Below are positions 1-6,530 of a stretch of DNA of 13,000 nt, in pieces. A program made the translations under genes and the position numbers. The DNA lies in NCBI GenBank assembly GCA_007124575.1, contig SLEW01000146.1:1-13000 (forward strand), read 5' to 3'. The stretch comes from Bacteroidales bacterium. GTDB lineage: Bacteria > Bacteroidota > Bacteroidia > Bacteroidales > UBA7960. How positions within the stretch are numbered: the first letter of the stretch is position 1; every line of letters begins with the position of its first letter. The notes beneath the pieces were generated by a model. It was given only the letters and a program-made list of their open reading frames with translations. It had not been told where the DNA came from and did no database searches.

Positions 1-246
1 GAAGGAGTTAAGGTGGCAGCTGTAAACACCGAAAGGGATTCAGACAAGTGGCTTGAGGCCATAAGCGATTATCCTGAAGAATGGATCCACATGCATGACA
101 AAGAAAGAGAGGCTCAAGTACTGGATACTTATAGCATATATGCCATTCCGAAGATATACATCCTCGATGAAGAAAAAAGAATTCTTGCCCGTGATATCGG
201 GATAGACCACATCGTAGGCTTTATCAGGCAGGACATGCAAAATTAG
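1..246 (+). CDS. Thioredoxin-fold protein, C-terminal fragment (5' end outside window)
   Basis: The reading frame is open from base 1, so the true start lies upstream; 81 residues are visible. The piece has the layout of the last third of a TlpA/thioredoxin-like domain: a short strand (VKVAAVNTE), a helix rich in charged residues, then SIYAIPKIYILDEE. In that last stretch the IP is the expected cis-proline loop and is followed by the penultimate beta strand, and the end is a C-terminal helix. This ending is common in Bacteroidota thioredoxin-like proteins, often with an N-terminal DUF5106 or DUF4369 domain. The CXXC active site and any signal peptide would be upstream and cannot be judged. 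It is probably an envelope thiol-disulfide protein, but that is inference. It converges on the histidine kinase with 22 bp between stop codons. Confidence 0.75.
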   Translation, partial: EGVKVAAVNTERDSDKWLEAISDYPEEWIHMHDKEREAQVLDTYSIYAIPKIYILDEEKRILARDIGIDHIVGFIRQDMQN

Positions 247-300
247 CCGCAGTCAGGCTGGAGGGATGTTATATTAACACCTGTGGCTTTATTTTCTCTT
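246..300 (+). terminator. Possible intrinsic terminator after the thioredoxin-like gene
   Basis: GCCGCAG (246-252) can pair with CTGTGGC (281-287), giving seven pairs including one G-U. The right arm is followed by a T-rich run (288-300). The long 28-base loop contains a small inverted repeat, GTTA-TAT-TAAC (268-278). The right arm and tail lie inside the 3' end of the convergent kinase gene. On the minus strand the left arm is followed by TAATTTT, so weak bidirectional action is possible. The large loop makes this tentative. Confidence 0.35.
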
Positions 301-1420
301 CAGATTGCTTAAGAGAGGGAATAATAATGGTAAAGACAGTACCCCTTTCCTTATCAGATACAAATTTTACTTCTCCCTGAAGATATTTTTCCGTCAGGAT
401 CTTAATGCTGTAAGTACCCCATCCCCTTCCGCGACCTTTGGTGGAGAAGGATTTCTGGAAAAGTTTTAATTGATCATTTTTAGGAATCACCTGTGGGTTT
501 TGTACAGACACTTGCGCCTTACCCTTCTTTTTGTCATAGTCTGCAGATACTCTTACCACATCAGATTTATTGCTGGCTTCAAGCGCATTTTTTATCATGT
601 TCATCAACACTCTTCTGAGTAATGTACGTTCAGTTACAATGTTTCCCGCTGACGCATCCAGTTCGATTTGCCTGTATTTGAATTTATGCATATTTTGCAA
701 GGCGCTGATCACTTCTGAGACAATGTCACTGATGTCGATCAGGGTGAAATTGGGTTTTAGAAGCTGGTTTTCGGCACTGCTGATCAACCGGTACGACTGC
801 ACCTCATCGTTGATGTTTTCAGCCACTTCGCTCAGCATTTTTTGCACCTGCTCGTCAGGCAACTCCTTATGGGTTTCACTCAGGCCACCAAGAATGGCTG
901 CTGTATTCAGAATGTCGTGAAGGAATATGCTTTCAAGCATCTGCCTTCTTTTCTTTTCGCTGATGTCTTCCAGGACACAAAATATAAATTTCTCCCCCGC
1001 AAAAGTAAATGGTTTGGTTGTAACACTCAGGGTAAGCGAAGCACCGTTTGTCAGGGCAATGTTACATTCGTCATGTCCTTCCCTGCCATGCTCACTGGCT
1101 GTGATGGCTGCATTGAAGCCGCATACACTGCAAAACTCGGATGAACCGCAGCCAAGCGCTCCTTTGGCAACATTAATACAGCCCAGGCATTCTCCCGGCC
1201 GCTGGCCCTTGCCGTTTCCGCTTGCACCCTCCTTTTCTGAAACGGGATGACGGTTAAGGTAAACCACTTGTCTTTGCTCGTTCAATATCATCAGCACGTT
1301 TGGGGTATGCCTAAGCAATTCGACAAAAAAGGGACTGTTCAGGATTTTCTCTGACTGATATTGAACCTGAGGTTCTGATATTTTATGCGCCGGGTCAAAC
1401 ATTGGGGTCATGTTGGTCAT
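269..1420 (-). CDS. Orphan sensor histidine kinase with cysteine-rich PAS domain
   Basis: 383 residues, with no signal peptide or membrane segment, so probably a cytoplasmic sensor kinase. Residues about 30-155 form a PAS-like domain (NVLMILNEQRQVVYLN near the start, CVLEDISEKKRR at its exit). It carries a cysteine cluster: C78, C81, C91, C97 and C100. H168 in FLHDILN is the likely phosphorylated histidine. The catalytic ATPase domain follows, with the N box NMIKNALEA (274-282) and a glycine-rich lid around GRGRGWGTYS (329-338). The usual DxGxG of the G1 box is absent; QNPQVIP (308-314) stands in that region. The same Cys pattern and N-P replacement are, to my memory, found in a family of PAS kinases in Bacteroidota and Deltaproteobacteria. 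No response regulator is adjacent, so its partner is unknown. The cysteines suggest a metal, Fe-S or redox input, which is inference. ATG at 1420 is used; in-frame ATGs at 1411 and 1402 are alternatives. Confidence 0.85.
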   Translation of the reverse strand: MTNMTPMFDPAHKISEPQVQYQSEKILNSPFFVELLRHTPNVLMILNEQRQVVYLNRHPVSEKEGASGNGKGQRPGECLGCINVAKGALGCGSSEFCSVCGFNAAITASEHGREGHDECNIALTNGASLTLSVTTKPFTFAGEKFIFCVLEDISEKKRRQMLESIFLHDILNTAAILGGLSETHKELPDEQVQKMLSEVAENINDEVQSYRLISSAENQLLKPNFTLIDISDIVSEVISALQNMHKFKYRQIELDASAGNIVTERTLLRRVLMNMIKNALEASNKSDVVRVSADYDKKKGKAQVSVQNPQVIPKNDQLKLFQKSFSTKGRGRGWGTYSIKILTEKYLQGEVKFVSDKERGTVFTIIIPSLKQSEEKIKPQVLI

Positions 1421-1466
1421 GAAGCGAATTTACAAAATTCTTTTCATTATCATGCGCGGAAACCCT

Positions 1467-1500
1467 GTTGTCATAAATTGCAATTATTTTAATAAATTTG
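1467..1500 (+). promoter_or_regulatory. Candidate Bacteroidota-type promoter for the DUF4301 gene
   Basis: TAAATTTG at 1493-1500 is an exact match to the -7 consensus TAnnTTTG of the Bacteroidota primary sigma factor. GTTG at 1467-1470 is an imperfect -33 element (consensus TTTG) with a 22-base spacer, slightly long. Transcription would start near 1507, leaving a leader of about 25 bases before the ATG at 1532. Confidence 0.4.
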
Positions 1501-1531
1501 TTATAGACCGTAAGATAAACAAGAACGCTAT

Positions 1532-3067
1532 ATGTTAAACGAACAAGATTTAAGGCAACTGGAAAGCAAAGGCATCACAAAAGATGTATTTCTGCAGCAG
1601 ATAGAACATTTCAAAAAAGGGTTTCCTGCCATGGATTTAGACCGGCCTGCCACAGCAGACGATGGCATTCGCAGGCTGGAAGAACGCAGTATCAACACCT
1701 ACATTGACACCTATGATTCACGTGTTGGCAGTTTCCGGGTGTTGAAATTTATCCCTTCCAGCGGAGCCGCCACAAGGATGTTTAAAGACGTGTTTGCCTG
1801 GCGTGACCTGCTGATTGCCGGAGTAGAACCTGATAGCATTATGGAGTCCAACCCGGAAGCAAAGAAGTTTTTTCAACAGCTGCAACAATTCGCTTTTTGG
1901 GAAGACCTGCGGATTATTATGGATAAAGATGACCTGGATGCCGATCATCTGCTGAAAACCGGAAATCTGTTACCCATTCTTGATTACCTGTTGTTTGATC
2001 CCGGACTTGACTATGCTGCGCTGCCCAAGGCTTTAATAGCATTTCACCACTATGGAAATGATAACCGGACGGCCATGGAAGAGCACCTGCCGGAAGGTGC
2101 CGCCTATGCCAGGGATACGGATGGCAGGGTCAAGCTGCATTTTACGCTTTCACCAGAGCATATTGAAGCATTCAAATCAAAGGTCGAACAGGTCAAACAT
2201 AAGTATGAGCAAGCTTTTGATGTGGAATTCGAGATCAGCTGGTCGGTACAAAAGCCATCTACCGACACCATCGCAGTGGGCCCCGACAACCTTCCCTTCC
2301 GCGAAAAAGACGGAACCCTGCTGTTTCGTCCAGGCGGACATGGAGCGCTTATTGAAAACCTGAATGACCTCGATGACGACATCATCTTCATCAAAAACAT
2401 AGATAATGTGGTGCCAGACAGATTAAAGGGCCCCACCATTCAATATAAAAAGGTGCTGGGCGGCATCCTTATCCAGCTCAAAGATGAGGTGGCATACTGG
2501 ATGAAGTTGCTGGAGGCAGGCACACTGGATGAAGAACAATACATGTTGTCCCTCGACTTTGCCTGCAACGGATTAAACATTGACAGGTCATTGTTTCCTG
2601 AGAATTCTGAAGAGGGGTCTGAGGTATTGAAGAAGCAGCTGAGCCGCCCGATCCGTGTATGTGGCATGGTACAAAATGAAGGTGAGCCCGGTGGGGGGCC
2701 ATTTTGGGTTAAAAACCCCGCAGACGGCAGCAAGTCACTGCAAATCGTGGAAAAATCACAGATAAACACGAATGACCCTCAACAGTTTAACATACTGAAA
2801 AAGTCTACCCATTTTAATCCGGTTGACATTGTATGTTCCTTCAGGGACCATAAAGGAAACAGTTACCATTTACCTGATTTCGTGGATCCTGAAACAGGGT
2901 TCATCAGTCACAAGTCCAAAGACGGCCAGGAGCTCAAAGCACTGGAGAGGCCGGGGTTGTGGAACGGTGCCATGGCACACTGGAATACGGTATTTGTGGA
3001 AGTTCCTCTGATCACCTTTAACCCCGTAAAAACGATCAATGATCTGCTGCGGGATCAGCACCGGTAA
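1532..3067 (+). CDS. DUF4301 family protein, possible sugar nucleotidyltransferase
   Basis: 511 residues, full-length for the DUF4301 family, a conserved Bacteroidota family without an assigned function as far as I know. There is no signal peptide, so it is probably cytoplasmic. Visible conserved blocks are FIPSSGAATRMFK (73-85), KALIAFHHYG (166-175), RPGGHGALIENL (266-277), DDDIIFIKNIDNV (281-293), MVQNEGEPGGGPFWVK (379-394) and HWNTVFVEVPLITFNPVK (483-500). The first block resembles the glycine-rich nucleotide loop (GxGTRL) of sugar-nucleotide pyrophosphorylases. The PGGHG and IDN blocks resemble the uridine-binding and metal-binding motifs of the UDP-glucose/UDP-GlcNAc pyrophosphorylase family. 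I therefore infer a GT-A nucleotidyltransferase fold; substrate and activity are unknown. A promoter motif lies 31 bases upstream of the ATG. The last 32 bases overlap the end of lpxH on the other strand. Confidence 0.85.
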   Translation: MLNEQDLRQLESKGITKDVFLQQIEHFKKGFPAMDLDRPATADDGIRRLEERSINTYIDTYDSRVGSFRVLKFIPSSGAATRMFKDVFAWRDLLIAGVEPDSIMESNPEAKKFFQQLQQFAFWEDLRIIMDKDDLDADHLLKTGNLLPILDYLLFDPGLDYAALPKALIAFHHYGNDNRTAMEEHLPEGAAYARDTDGRVKLHFTLSPEHIEAFKSKVEQVKHKYEQAFDVEFEISWSVQKPSTDTIAVGPDNLPFREKDGTLLFRPGGHGALIENLNDLDDDIIFIKNIDNVVPDRLKGPTIQYKKVLGGILIQLKDEVAYWMKLLEAGTLDEEQYMLSLDFACNGLNIDRSLFPENSEEGSEVLKKQLSRPIRVCGMVQNEGEPGGGPFWVKNPADGSKSLQIVEKSQINTNDPQQFNILKKSTHFNPVDIVCSFRDHKGNSYHLPDFVDPETGFISHKSKDGQELKALERPGLWNGAMAHWNTVFVEVPLITFNPVKTINDLLRDQHR

Positions 3068-3803
3068 ATGTTTTCAACTCCAGCTTCCGCCCGTCAAAAA
3101 CCGCATAACTGTAGTGACTCATCCAGTCACCAGTGTTAATGTAACGTACACCAGGAGCTATCTCCAGGTTCATGGGAAGATGACGGTGACCAAAAACAAA
3201 ATAATCTACCTCCCGCTGTTTGAGTATTTCCCGGGCATAAAGAATCAGCCATTCCTTGTCTTCACCAAGGAACACTTCGTCTTGCTGCCTGTTGGCAATC
3301 CGGCTCTTCTTTGAAAAAAAATCTGCCAGACGAAGTCCGAGGCCGGGATGCAGGGCAGCAAAAAGCCGGTGACAGAGTTTACAGGAAAAGAGCGACTTTA
3401 GCAGTTTATAGCCTTTATCACCCGGGCCAAGGCCATCTCCATGGGCCAGATAAAATCGCCTGCCCAATATCTTAGCCTCAAGAGGCTCGCGGTGCATGAT
3501 CAGGCCCAGCTCACTTTCAAAATATGAAAAAACCCACATGTCGTGGTTACCCGTGAAATAATGCACGGGGATGCCTTCATCTGTCAGCTCCGCAAGCTTT
3601 CCGAATAAACGTACATACCCCTTGGGCACCACTTTGCGATACTCAAACCAGAAATCAAAAATATCTCCTAAAAGATAAATTGCCCCGGCCTCGTGTTTGA
3701 CATGATCAAGCCATCTGACCAGATGCTTCTCTCGTTCAAGACTGGACATGTGAGAAGGAACGCCGAGATGGCTATCCGAAAGAAAAAAAACTTTACCGGC
3801 CAT
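3036..3803 (-). CDS. lpxH: UDP-2,3-diacylglucosamine diphosphatase (LpxH type)
   Basis: 255 residues. LpxH hydrolyses UDP-2,3-diacylglucosamine to lipid X and UMP on the inner face of the cytoplasmic membrane, the fourth step of lipid A synthesis. All metallophosphoesterase motifs are present in order: SDSHLG (D10, H12), GDIFD (D47, D50), GNHD (86-88), HGDG (H121) and GHRH (H206, H208). LpxH has such a two-metal site. The E. coli enzyme has 240 residues, so the length fits. Other calcineurin-like hydrolases share the metal motifs; the FDFWFEY stretch and the overall length favour LpxH. The frame extends upstream to a TTG at 3833, but the ATG at 3803 is preferred: it directly precedes the first strand (KVFFLSDSH), and a promoter -7 motif overlaps the TTG. 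The 3' end overlaps the DUF4301 gene tail to tail. Confidence 0.88.
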   Translation of the reverse strand: MAGKVFFLSDSHLGVPSHMSSLEREKHLVRWLDHVKHEAGAIYLLGDIFDFWFEYRKVVPKGYVRLFGKLAELTDEGIPVHYFTGNHDMWVFSYFESELGLIMHREPLEAKILGRRFYLAHGDGLGPGDKGYKLLKSLFSCKLCHRLFAALHPGLGLRLADFFSKKSRIANRQQDEVFLGEDKEWLILYAREILKQREVDYFVFGHRHLPMNLEIAPGVRYINTGDWMSHYSYAVFDGRKLELKTFTGADPAADH

Positions 3804-3830
3804 ATTAATGAATACATCATTAGTAATGAG

Positions 3831-3838
3831 CAAATTTA
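3831..3838 (-). promoter_or_regulatory. Candidate -7 promoter element for lpxH
   Basis: On the minus strand this reads TAAATTTG, an exact match to the Bacteroidota -7 consensus TAnnTTTG. No good -33 TTTG is seen at the usual spacing. A start about seven bases downstream would give a leader of roughly 20 bases before the ATG at 3803. It would exclude the upstream TTG at 3833 as the start codon. Confidence 0.35.
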
Positions 3839-3949
3839 GCCTTTTATCCTGTAAACCTGCAGCAATTTAGCTATATGTACAAATTATTTTTCTTTTTCTG
3901 ACGCCCGCAATGGAAAACCTGCCGGACCCAAAAAACAAACATGCGTATA

Positions 3950-3980
3950 TTCGCCATCTCATCAGATTATCGTATCTTTA
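3950..3980 (+). promoter_or_regulatory. Candidate promoter for the cysteine dioxygenase-like gene
   Basis: TTCG (3950-3953), a 19-base spacer and TATCTTTA (3973-3980) each differ at one base from the Bacteroidota -33 (TTTG) and -7 (TAnnTTTG) elements. The predicted start near 3987 gives a leader of about 47 bases. The rest of the 230-bp gap between lpxH and this gene shows no other clear element. Confidence 0.35.
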
Positions 3981-4033
3981 TCATCCCAATCAACCAGATG
4001 GAATTATAGCGTTAACCAAAAAAATAGTGATAA

Positions 4034-4621
4034 ATGAAGAATCTTGTTCAAAAGTTAGAAGGGCTGAAAGGCAAAAAAATTGATCCGGCACTGGTAAAGA
4101 ATGTATTATCAGAAATTGATTTTAAGGCCCTTGACTATAAAGACTACCTCGAGGGTAAAGACATCAGTGAATACAACCGGATACGAATCAGCGAAGATCC
4201 ACTGCAGGTTTTCCTGATGACCTGGCCCCCACAGTTTCTTCTTCCCATTCATCAGCACAAAAACTTTTGGGGATATGTAATTCCCATTGAAGGTATTGTA
4301 GCAGAAACGATATATGGCTATGCACCCCGCAAAAAGAAAGTTTTCCTGCATCCTACCAAAACCTATAAGCAGGGTGAGATCATATATGAGCCATATAATG
4401 TTATCCATAAGCTGCAAAACACCTCACCCCTGGATATCACTGTAAGCGTCCATATCTATTACCCGCCCACATTTGACTATAAAGGCACCATGATCTTTGA
4501 TGCGCAGAACAGGAAAATGGCGGTGCTGAATGAGAAAGCAACCCAGTTAAGCTGGGATCTTCCAGAAGATCATTATGATTCTGTGTTGGAAGAAGCCTAT
4601 GATGTGGAAAAGCTTTGGTAA
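4034..4621 (+). CDS. Cysteine dioxygenase-like cupin (thiol dioxygenase)
   Basis: 195 residues with a cupin core. Compared from memory with rat cysteine dioxygenase, the match is close. H73 and H75 (LPIHQHKNFWG) and H125 (VIHKLQN) match the three iron-ligand histidines (H86, H88, H140). H140 and Y142 (SVHIYYPP) match H155 and Y157. Y47 and R49 (EYNRI) match Y58 and R60, the arginine that binds the substrate carboxylate. The spacing from the third iron ligand to the H155 equivalent is 15 residues in both. G80 replaces the mammalian Cys93, as is usual in bacterial enzymes, so no Cys-Tyr crosslink can form. The likely reaction is O2-dependent oxidation of cysteine to cysteine sulfinate in the cytosol; another small thiol remains possible. 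It stands alone on the + strand between two minus-strand genes and ends in a hairpin terminator. Confidence 0.72.
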   Translation: MKNLVQKLEGLKGKKIDPALVKNVLSEIDFKALDYKDYLEGKDISEYNRIRISEDPLQVFLMTWPPQFLLPIHQHKNFWGYVIPIEGIVAETIYGYAPRKKKVFLHPTKTYKQGEIIYEPYNVIHKLQNTSPLDITVSVHIYYPPTFDYKGTMIFDAQNRKMAVLNEKATQLSWDLPEDHYDSVLEEAYDVEKLW

Positions 4622-4661
4622 ATCAAGGGCCCCCGTAAATTAAGCCGTTTGGTTATCTTTG

Positions 4662-4692
4662 CCACCGTATATCAATACGGTGGTTCTTTTTT
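4662..4692 (+). terminator. Intrinsic terminator of the dioxygenase-like gene, overlapping the tlpA-like 3' end
   Basis: A perfect 9-bp stem, CCACCGTAT (4662-4670) with ATACGGTGG (4675-4683), has the 4-base loop ATCA and is followed by TTCTTTTTT (4684-4692). It starts 41 bases after the dioxygenase stop codon. The right arm is also the last three codons (Pro-Pro-Tyr) of the opposing lipoprotein gene, whose stop codon lies in the loop. There is no T run on the minus strand, so it should act only on plus-strand transcripts. Confidence 0.8.
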
Positions 4693-5898
4693 GTGGTCAG
4701 AAAGCTGCCCGGAGTTGCTTCTTTCTTTTTCAAAAATTACAGAAAGTGTATCTCGAAGGCTTTCGGGGTTCAGGTCTTTTTTGATGATGATTCCTTCGGG
4801 ATCTATCAGCAAGGAATAAGGAATACCTTCCAGGTTATATAAAGACACGACAGGGGAATTCCAGATGCGCAGATCGCTTACCTGTGTCCACGTAACACTA
4901 TCCTCCTCAATGCCTTGCAACCACTGATCGCGGGTACGGTCCAAAGATATGCCATATATTTCAAAACCATATTCCTGGTATTCATCATAAACATCCTTGA
5001 GTTTGGGGTTGGCTTTACGACATGGAGCACACCATGCAGCCCAGAAATCCAGCAGGACATACTTGCCCCTGAAGGAAGATAAAGAAACCAGATTACCCTC
5101 AGGACAAGGAAGGATCACCTCAGGCGCTTCCTTGCCCACGGCGACATTCTCATTTGCCAGGCGTCGCTGGGCTTCATTTCTGCGATGTCTGTTCACCCGC
5201 CGGCTCAAATCCAGCACATGCTTATTGGTGGGATAAACCCTTGAAAGAGACTCGCTTAAGAGCTCAAAGTATTCAAAATGTTCATTTTCACGCAACAGAA
5301 GCTCGTTACCAAAATAATGATAGAGCGCCATGATAGACGCCAGTGACCTGGGGTTATCACGTATGAAACTCTTTACATACTCCTGCTGCGAACGGTATAT
5401 CTCACGATACGCCTTAATCAACTCATCACGGATCTCCAAAAAATCATCTGCATACTGGTGTTCTTTAAAAACAGCAGACAAAGAATCTACCTGGACATAT
5501 TGTTTTCTCATGTGCCGGTTTAATTCAGACAGTAACGACGAACCCGGCGAACCTTCAATTTTATGATTATCAGCCAAATCCTGCGCATCACCCTGAATTT
5601 TTACACTTTCGCCTGGCTCAACGACAAGAGTCAGATGATTAGCTTCATTTATGCGGAGAATGAAAAAGCCTGCCTCGTCAATCTGCTGACGGTGAGAGAA
5701 AGAGCCACCGTCATCCGTACTAAAGCTATCAAGCGGAATAAGATCGCTGGTAGTAAGCTCTTCCAGGGACAACATGATCTGATCAGCATTCTCCAGCTTC
5801 CCATGCAAGAGAAAATGATCTGCTTCGCGATCATCGTTACCTGGTTGGCAACCCATGAACAATGAGGCCAGAAAAGAAAATAGAAATAGTTTTTTCAT
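4672..5898 (-). CDS. TlpA-like lipoprotein thiol-disulfide oxidoreductase
   Basis: 408 residues. The N terminus MKKLFLFSFLASLFMGC is a lipoprotein signal ending in the lipobox LFMG-C17, so the mature protein should be membrane-anchored outside the cytoplasm. Residues about 25-105 look like the beta-rich DUF4369 domain common in Bacteroidota, followed by a helical, charged linker (about 118-250). The thioredoxin domain covers about 255-390, with the active site WCAPC (289-293) and cis-proline P360 in EGIPYSLLID. This combination is typical of Bacteroidota periplasmic disulfide reductases (TlpA/ResA type), which reduce cysteines in client proteins such as apocytochromes. The client here is unknown. 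The frame extends to a codon at 5955, but the ATG at 5898 starts the signal peptide, and a -7 promoter motif lies between them. It lies 101 bp after mreD on the same strand, apparently with its own promoter. Confidence 0.88.
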   Translation of the reverse strand: MKKLFLFSFLASLFMGCQPGNDDREADHFLLHGKLENADQIMLSLEELTTSDLIPLDSFSTDDGGSFSHRQQIDEAGFFILRINEANHLTLVVEPGESVKIQGDAQDLADNHKIEGSPGSSLLSELNRHMRKQYVQVDSLSAVFKEHQYADDFLEIRDELIKAYREIYRSQQEYVKSFIRDNPRSLASIMALYHYFGNELLLRENEHFEYFELLSESLSRVYPTNKHVLDLSRRVNRHRRNEAQRRLANENVAVGKEAPEVILPCPEGNLVSLSSFRGKYVLLDFWAAWCAPCRKANPKLKDVYDEYQEYGFEIYGISLDRTRDQWLQGIEEDSVTWTQVSDLRIWNSPVVSLYNLEGIPYSLLIDPEGIIIKKDLNPESLRDTLSVIFEKERSNSGQLSDHKKEPPY

Positions 5899-5930
5899 TA
5901 CCGAAGCAAGCCTGTTTCTTTTATCAAACC

Positions 5931-5938
5931 CAAAGGTA
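5931..5938 (-). promoter_or_regulatory. Candidate -7 promoter element for the tlpA-like gene
   Basis: The minus strand reads TACCTTTG, an exact TAnnTTTG match, 32 bases before the ATG at 5898. The -33 position holds only GCTG (5961-5958), a poor match, 19 bases away. If used, the start lies near 5924. That excludes the longer 427-residue start and makes the gene independent of the mre operon. Confidence 0.4.
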
Positions 5939-5999
5939 AAAACAATTGCCACCACCCCAGCTGGATTTAAGATTTTTTAACCAGCAAACACGACTTAAA

Positions 6000-6518
6000 T
6001 CAACGGAGATGGGAAGGGGAGGCTTTTTCAAGTATGATAAAACCAATCATCACAAAAGCAAAACTAAAGATAGATGAGAACAAAATGCGTGATAACGTTT
6101 GAGCGGCTTCAGAAAAATGAAATATCTCCAGAAAAAATAAAAGCGCATGATGCAGTAGGATCAGGATTACACTATATAACGCCAGGGATATTCCTCCCAT
6201 GGTTCCAAAGGAAGGTGCCGCGCCAGAATCTTTTTCAAAACTGCCGGAAACAAGCCTGATGATACCCGGACGACAAAAAGCCATAAACAAGGTGGATGCA
6301 GTGTGTATGGCCAGGGAGTCAGAAAACATGTCAACTGCCATGCCCATGGCAAATGCATAGAGCAGCAACAGCCATCCGGGAATATTCAGAGGCAGAATAA
6401 GTATAAATAACAGATAAACCTGTGGATTAATATAGCCACCTATGGCAACCTGATTAAGTATGGTAACCTGTATCAGCACAAGCAAAATAAAAAGTATAAC
6501 CAATCGCCAGCTAAGCAT
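6000..6518 (-). CDS. mreD: Rod shape-determining membrane protein MreD
   Basis: 172 residues, almost entirely hydrophobic, with about five membrane segments (roughly 4-22, 34-62, 70-83, 107-130 and 143-163). MreD is an inner-membrane partner of MreC in the elongasome that directs lateral cell-wall synthesis. The sequence is poorly conserved in this family, so the call rests on size, hydropathy, the GMAVDMFSDSLAIHTAS stretch typical of MreD, and its position 12 bp after mreC in an intact mreBCD order. In many Bacteroidota the next genes are mrdA (PBP2) and rodA; here mreD is the last gene, followed by a promoter and the lipoprotein gene. Confidence 0.88.
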   Translation of the reverse strand: MLSWRLVILFILLVLIQVTILNQVAIGGYINPQVYLLFILILPLNIPGWLLLLYAFAMGMAVDMFSDSLAIHTASTLFMAFCRPGIIRLVSGSFEKDSGAAPSFGTMGGISLALYSVILILLHHALLFFLEIFHFSEAAQTLSRILFSSIFSFAFVMIGFIILEKASPSHLR

Positions 6519-6530
6519 TGAAATAAGTAT

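Noticed and set aside
570..920. 116-codon open frame opposite the histidine kinase
   Set aside because: Antisense shadow of the kinase gene; no recognisable motif and no start signal.
2104..2439. 111-codon open frame opposite the DUF4301 gene
   Set aside because: Antisense shadow of conserved coding sequence, Ser/Pro-rich without any domain.
3910..4083. 57-codon open frame on the + strand before and across the start of the dioxygenase-like gene
   Set aside because: It overlaps the recognised gene out of frame by 50 bases, contains the candidate promoter of that gene, and its product resembles nothing I know.
4654..4661. TATCTTTG, an exact -7 promoter match on the + strand
   Set aside because: It has no -33 element at the right distance, and the terminator hairpin follows immediately with no plus-strand gene downstream.
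5960..5985. Inverted repeat GCTGG/CCAGC between mreD and the lipoprotein gene
   Set aside because: Only five firm pairs and no T run on either strand; not convincing as the mre terminator.
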